Source: Membranipora membranacea (taxonomy: Eukaryota; Bryozoa; Gymnolaemata; Cheilostomatida; Membraniporidae). Taken from it: 64,000 nt of DNA. A program made the translations under genes and the position numbers. Location of the stretch: positions 15,932,001-15,996,000 of the forward strand of contig OU612073.1 of NCBI GenBank assembly GCA_914767715.1, given 5' to 3'. Of the stretch, positions 59,272-64,000 are shown one piece after another (the first letter of the stretch is position 1; each line of letters starts with the position of its first letter). A model generated the notes under the pieces. The model worked only from the letters and a program-made list of their open reading frames with translations. It was not told the DNA's origin and did not search any database.

Positions 59272-61501
59272 ATTCTACCCTGATTTTATCTTTATAGTCA
59301 TTCCATAATTTATATTATGTATATAATTTAATTTTGTGAATCTCATGTGTTTTATATTGTACTCTCGGCATTTTAAAAGCTTTCTTTAATCTCAGCATTT
59401 GACTGCCCGACAAATGATGTTAAATCAAACTTTTAAACATAATAAATATTTATCACCATAAGTATGACAATTGTATTGATGACAGCATGACTTTTGGCAA
59501 TCAGGTTGATGAATAATTTTTACTTTGAACAGGGAATTGGGAGTGGCTGTTTTAAAGTTGAGCACTTAGACCTGGCTAGCTTAGGTCTTTTTGTGTTTGC
59601 CTTGGCTCTGTTCCTGTCAAGCTCGGCATGTGGCTTGGTTCTGGGTTCAGACTTGACAGCCAACGCTCTCTCGGAAATTCACTCCCCTTTCTTCCCCTAA
59701 TTCTTTCTGCAAATATGATGTCATTTCTGGCAACTCATGCAGTGCAAGCCCAGCCACGTGAGACCAACTCTATTTCACATTGACATATTGACACCACTTT
59801 CATCACAAATTTTACCAGAATAAACTAAATCCTGGGTGTCACATCTCGATTAAGATCTTGAGTGAAATTCTCAATTATACTAGTTTCTTTGCACTTCAAA
59901 AATCAGAATTCAGAAGCCAATTCAGCAGAACAAGGAGCAGAAGATTATCTAGATCTTAATCAAAGGGAATGTTTAATTCTTTTTTAAAGCTCCTTGAGTT
60001 TTGTTGAGATATATCCTTTTTTTGGTCTAAAACATGCAGTCATCTCACCCACAAAGTTTGAAATTGAGTCCACCAAGCTTTCGTTTACTAGTGGAAAGTT
60101 ATGAGGCTACAGTGAACGCTTGTTATTCTGCGCAGTTTTATGTCACACTTGTGTATCATTTGCCTGTTGCTGACTTTTATGATAACAAAAGTGAACAATG
60201 ATTCAATTCAAAACCATCTTATCGAAAATGTTGAGAAATACACAATCTCTGCCAGATTACCAAGTCCCACTTATTTTCCTTTACAGTGCGGATAGAGAAG
60301 TTTGTATTTCCTGAGAAACAGGAAAAGTTATATAATAGTATGGTTATCTGTTATCTGTAACAATCGCTTCATGAAGTAGCCTAATTGGTGCTTAATTTCT
60401 TCTTGTAATGATCAGTTGTTGATATTCTTACATTAGCATTGTATCATCTAGTCGCATAGGGCAACTGGTAGAGGAACATGGGCGATGCGCAACTCGTAGA
60501 GTGTAACTTGAAGAGCAGGAGCATGATTTTGAGAGCACACTGACAAGATACCAATTGTGACTGGGGTTTCATTGGTTTTAACAAATGAACCCAGAGGGAT
60601 GCTGGCATCCCTCGATCACATAACAAAGTATCTCAAAGTAATCAAATTGTACACAGCAGCTTGGGTACCCTGGCTGTTTTTAAAGCAGCAGAATGATGTT
60701 TGTCATAAATAATTAAATCGCAATAAATTTGTCACAGATTTTTTCATTACCCTATCGTGCACCCAGATGCTCAAGAGAATTAATAAAATCATAACATCAG
60801 TGGAAACTAGATCAATTAATTAGTGACTATTTGAGCTGTTCAACAATCTATGTTATCTGAAACCACGTATTATTTAATATCCATAGACATGGACATAAAT
60901 TAAAAATTGGAATTTTGTTTTTGTATTATACTAGTATCTAGTGCTGGCATCACATAATCCTGTTTCTATAGTCAGCAGGTTATCAAAGTATCAGTTTACC
61001 AATAATTATGGTGCTTTGAATGCACTGTCGTTATCGTAGCAAGCCCTTTGGAATTGTTTTGTTGTTGGTTTTTTTATTTGATTTGAATTTAATTTAATAA
61101 AAAATAAATGAGGTTTAAGTGCTGAAGAAATAAAATTAGCCCTTTTATAGTTGTGAAGCCCTGATAAACCCAGAGGTTATCGAATTTCACTACAAAAGAG
61201 GACTCACAATATCTTGATCATCTGAACCTCAAAGAACACTAGGACTCCAAGCTGACCTGAACGACAAATCTCTTTTCATTGACCAAGAATCTATATACTG
61301 ACTAATCTCAAAACTCAGAAGAAACAGCCAAATCTTAGCCGTCGATTTCATTGGTGCAGGGCGACACAATAACAATTACTGTATAATACCATTTAAATGC
61401 CAACTAATAGGCTATGGATACAGCAATTAATACCTTGTCATAGTCTACACAACTCATAAGTTCACCAGCATTATCAACGACAGATAGCGTTTAACCTGGT
61501 C
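59272..61501. other. Intergenic between paralogs 3 and 4
   Basis: Holds the 3' UTR of paralog 3 (AATAAA at 59441-59446) and about 2 kb without a recognisable gene. The open frames at 59494-59700 and 60444-60626 have no domain or splice support. Confidence 0.5.
59441..59446 (+). terminator. Poly(A) signal of paralog 3
   Basis: AATAAA about 170 bases after the stop codon of paralog 3, in AAACATAATAAATATT. Confidence 0.5.
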
Positions 61502-62937
61502 ATGCCTCAGGCTAAGGTAAGTGTTCCGTACAGTAAGTACTTACTAGTTATATACATGAGTTTTACTAGCCTGAATAATATATACCATTTACCTCTAGGG
61601 GGATATTTTTCCTGTCTGTGCAAGTACGCTTTGCAATGCCTGTCTGTACTGACAAGAGGAGCAATCTAGCAGGGATGTGATTATTGGTTGGGTAATTGTC
61701 TATGGTACAAAGTATCTCATATAAAATCACAAGCCAAAACTGAGTTGAGGTGAAACAGTAAATGCCCCTACTGCTACACTACAGAGCTAGAAATAAGAAG
61801 TCAGATCAGAGTGTCTATTGTTGCATACAGTTTCCGTTGATATTTCCTGATTTGTATACAGGTTGACATCAACCTGCTGTATACAGGGGTGTATTTAGGC
61901 GTATATAAAGGGGTTTATGCCATGCATATGTACATGAAAGTATATGTATACCAATGTATACAGTATGGAACCATGTGTATACACACAAGCTCACACATCT
62001 ATATAGTCTATATAGTCTATGTTGGCTTGAAAGTATACAAATAACAGATAGTTAAAGGCAACTTGTTGACCTCTGAGACAGACAAAAAAACAAAAAGAGA
62101 AAAAAAAATCAAGATTAGTTAGGCTATATGTGGTAAAAGTATAACAGAGTAATTTGACATGGTGGATAAAGAATTGTTATGTCATTCAAAGATTAAAATA
62201 CTGTGGTTATTGAAATATAAGGTATAAGTGTATTTTGGTATTATGGATGTATTCTGTTCATATTGCGTTGCTGAAAGGGGCTCATATAATTTATGAATTA
62301 TGATTATACAGGGTTCCAGGAGTTGCACACTCAGCAAATATGACTTCATATGGCTTCTTGGTGGTGTTACAATTATTGCCGCAGCTAACGGTGTATTCTC
62401 TAATCGAAATATGAGTAAGTACATCCTTGGTACATCTATATGGACATTAGAGCATAACAATTGCTGTATCTCATCCAGCATCATTTGCGCCATTTGCCAA
62501 ATATATACACACACACATACCACAGTCCACAATAGCAAACACCTATTGTTTAGCATGTAGGTTGATATAATATGTCTAGGCCGTTTATGGTTTGGATTAT
62601 GATTATCGGGTATTGAGTAATTAGGTTATGAATATAATCTAAAAAAAAACCACTTTGGGTGTACAAAACTTGAGAATCCAACATCATTGATCATTGATGA
62701 TTGTGTCATGACTACAAATAGTTTACGAGAACCTCCAACGACTGATGGCACAGCTTTAGTGAAGCATCGCTCATTCCAATTGAAAGACCTCCCTGTCACA
62801 CACTTTTCAACCTGCTGACAGTTTTCGAGATTTATTTGTTTTTCTTCTGCTGCCTCTAGGTTTGGTGAATGAAGAAGACTCATTTTTATTGTCCGGTAGC
62901 AGATATTTCATGGAACCACAAAATAGAGATGAATCAG
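61502..62937 (+). CDS. Carbohydrate sulfotransferase, tandem paralog 4 (5' part)
   Basis: Three exons match the first three of paralogs 1-3 in length and phase: 61502-61516 (MPQAK), 62312-62414 and 62860-62937. They give 65 codons plus one base. Exon 2 has SCTLSKYDFIWLLGGVTIIA followed by AANGVFSN, matching the cytosolic part and anchor of paralog 1 (CSLTKTDCLWLLSGTAII). Exon 3 gives the stem start with SRYFMEPQNR, as in paralogs 2 and 3 (RYFQEPYRP, RYFVEPNKR). The catalytic exons must lie right of the window, since no exon 4 is found up to 64000. Assignment rests on exon architecture and short similarity, so it is less certain than for the complete copies. Confidence 0.75.
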
Positions 62938-63001
62938 GTTAGTATATTAGTAGACACTTCATAGACATGGGTCTGTTAAATTATTGCGCATGTTTAACGA
63001 T

Positions 63002-63101
63002 AGTCTGGGTGCTCAGACGGCTGCAATGCGAGTAAGTGGCATTATATTATCAAACACTCAATGATTTAATGCCACTAACTCGCATTGCAGCCGTCTGAGA
63101 A
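63002..63101. mobile_element. Short foldback element, second copy
   Basis: GTGCTCAGACGGCTGCAATG pairs with CATTGCAGCCGTCTGAG. The sequence matches the arms of the element at 43063-43191 (GCATTGCGAGTTAGTG...), with a shorter loop. The right terminus is incomplete and no clear target duplication is visible. Confidence 0.75.
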
Positions 63102-63859
63102 ATTAGGTTAGGTGAACGAATGCTCTACAGTGGTTTTTGTGAATGATCACCCTACTAATAAGCGGGAAAGTGTTAAATTGTAATATCCGAACACTCACAC
63201 TCAATACATCACCAAATTTGGCTCTATCGTAAATGTAGTAATTGATCACAAATGCAGAGCAGATCCTTTCTGCTCCCCCTTGTTTTAGTTAATTGGTGGT
63301 GACATGCAAGACAAATAGGGCAGAGATGTTAAACGAATGTCAAGACATGTCGATTTTGCTTTCAATCATTGTAAATTAATTTAACTGTTGCTGCCATAAG
63401 ATTCACACTAAAACAAAACATGTGGAGAGTCTGATGCTAATGGTAACACTATTTTTCGCATGAATGAAACATGAACTGAACTGACCTAAAATCACGATTT
63501 TAGTGTATGGGTTTGAAATACTCTATTGTGTATCCTTTTTTGGTATGCATGAAAGGTTTAGTGCAAGTGAAACAACATTGAAACTTTGTTATATTTTTAA
63601 AATGTTTTGTGTTTGTTCGACGCTAAATCATGAATAGCCGTTGTCTTTTAGGTCATAAACTGTAAAGTTCCAAGAAAAATTATGAATTGTGTATCATTGG
63701 AAACAATATAATTCAGCACACAGGGGGGTCTGGTGAATTTTTCAATTGTCAATATCATGGATACTAGGATTCTATCTATCATATGAGAGTGATATTATGA
63801 AATAGAGAACGCCTCTTCAGTTGCTATGACACATATGCTGCCATTAACCCAATCAAGTG

Positions 63860-63882
63860 CAGTAGTAGTAGTAGTAGTATTG
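63860..63882. repeat. (AGT)n microsatellite
   Basis: About seven tandem AGT units near the right edge. Confidence 0.85.
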
Positions 63883-64000
63883 AAAGTATATTCTATTTCT
63901 AGTCAACCGCAACCCCAATCCTCCCCCTATCATATTTTTCCCTGCCTGTTATAACTTCATGTCGATTTTTGGTCAACGAACCCCGCCTGCCTTCCAACTT

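Larger units (their letters stand above)
62938..64000 (+). other. Intron 3 of paralog 4, running off the window
   Basis: Contains the foldback element at 63002-63101 and an (AGT)n run at about 63860-63880. No exon 4 homolog (LVPCPESIGANYTC block) is present. Confidence 0.6.

Overview
This window is nuclear DNA of an animal, most likely an AT-rich marine invertebrate. Coding sequence is split into short exons with GT-AG borders, 'tttcag'-type acceptors and introns of 0.1-3.5 kb. There are no bacterial operons or ribosome binding sites. The intergenic DNA carries non-LTR retrotransposons, tRNA-derived SINEs, TTAA-flanked MITEs, foldback elements and minisatellites. I cannot name the species or phylum from sequence alone. 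Gene models below were built by hand: exons were joined only where splice sites and codon phase agree. They have not been checked against transcripts.

Left part (about 0.7-10.2 kb): a WSC-domain, single-pass membrane receptor gene on the minus strand (signal exon, two WSC exons, Thr/Ser-rich stem, transmembrane exon; its tail exon lies beyond the left edge). Next to it is a scrambled duplicate: a plus-strand signal exon, a broken WSC exon, then intact stem, transmembrane and tail exons, plus a second tail exon in the opposite orientation. The cytoplasmic tails carry repeated YxxL, YxN and YxxM motifs that resemble immunoreceptor or SH2-docking tails.

Middle and right part (about 11.6-63 kb): an array of Golgi-type (type II membrane) carbohydrate sulfotransferase genes, all on the plus strand. 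They are (a) a CHST15-like (GalNAc4S-6ST family) gene at 14.55-22.71 kb, with an in-frame TGA, an orphan extra copy of its second exon at 11.65 kb and a truncated copy of its 3' end at 24.6-25.3 kb; (b) a complete Sulfotransfer_2-like gene of 379 codons at 29.7-34.1 kb; (c) three complete tandem paralogs of a 9-exon gene at 39.1-44.7, 46.0-51.3 and 53.2-59.3 kb (411, 406 and 395 residues); and (d) the first three exons of a fourth paralog at 61.5-62.9 kb, running off the right edge. The paralogs share exon number, exon lengths, splice phases and even some intron sequence, so they arose by tandem duplication.

Two non-LTR retrotransposons lie on the minus strand: a frameshifted, 5'-truncated one at 26.45-28.95 kb, and a nearly intact one at about 34.35-37.87 kb with an uninterrupted 935-codon endonuclease/reverse transcriptase ORF. 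The array suggests a lineage-specific expansion of glycan sulfation enzymes beside a putative glycan-binding, tyrosine-signalling receptor family. The functional link between the two is my inference.
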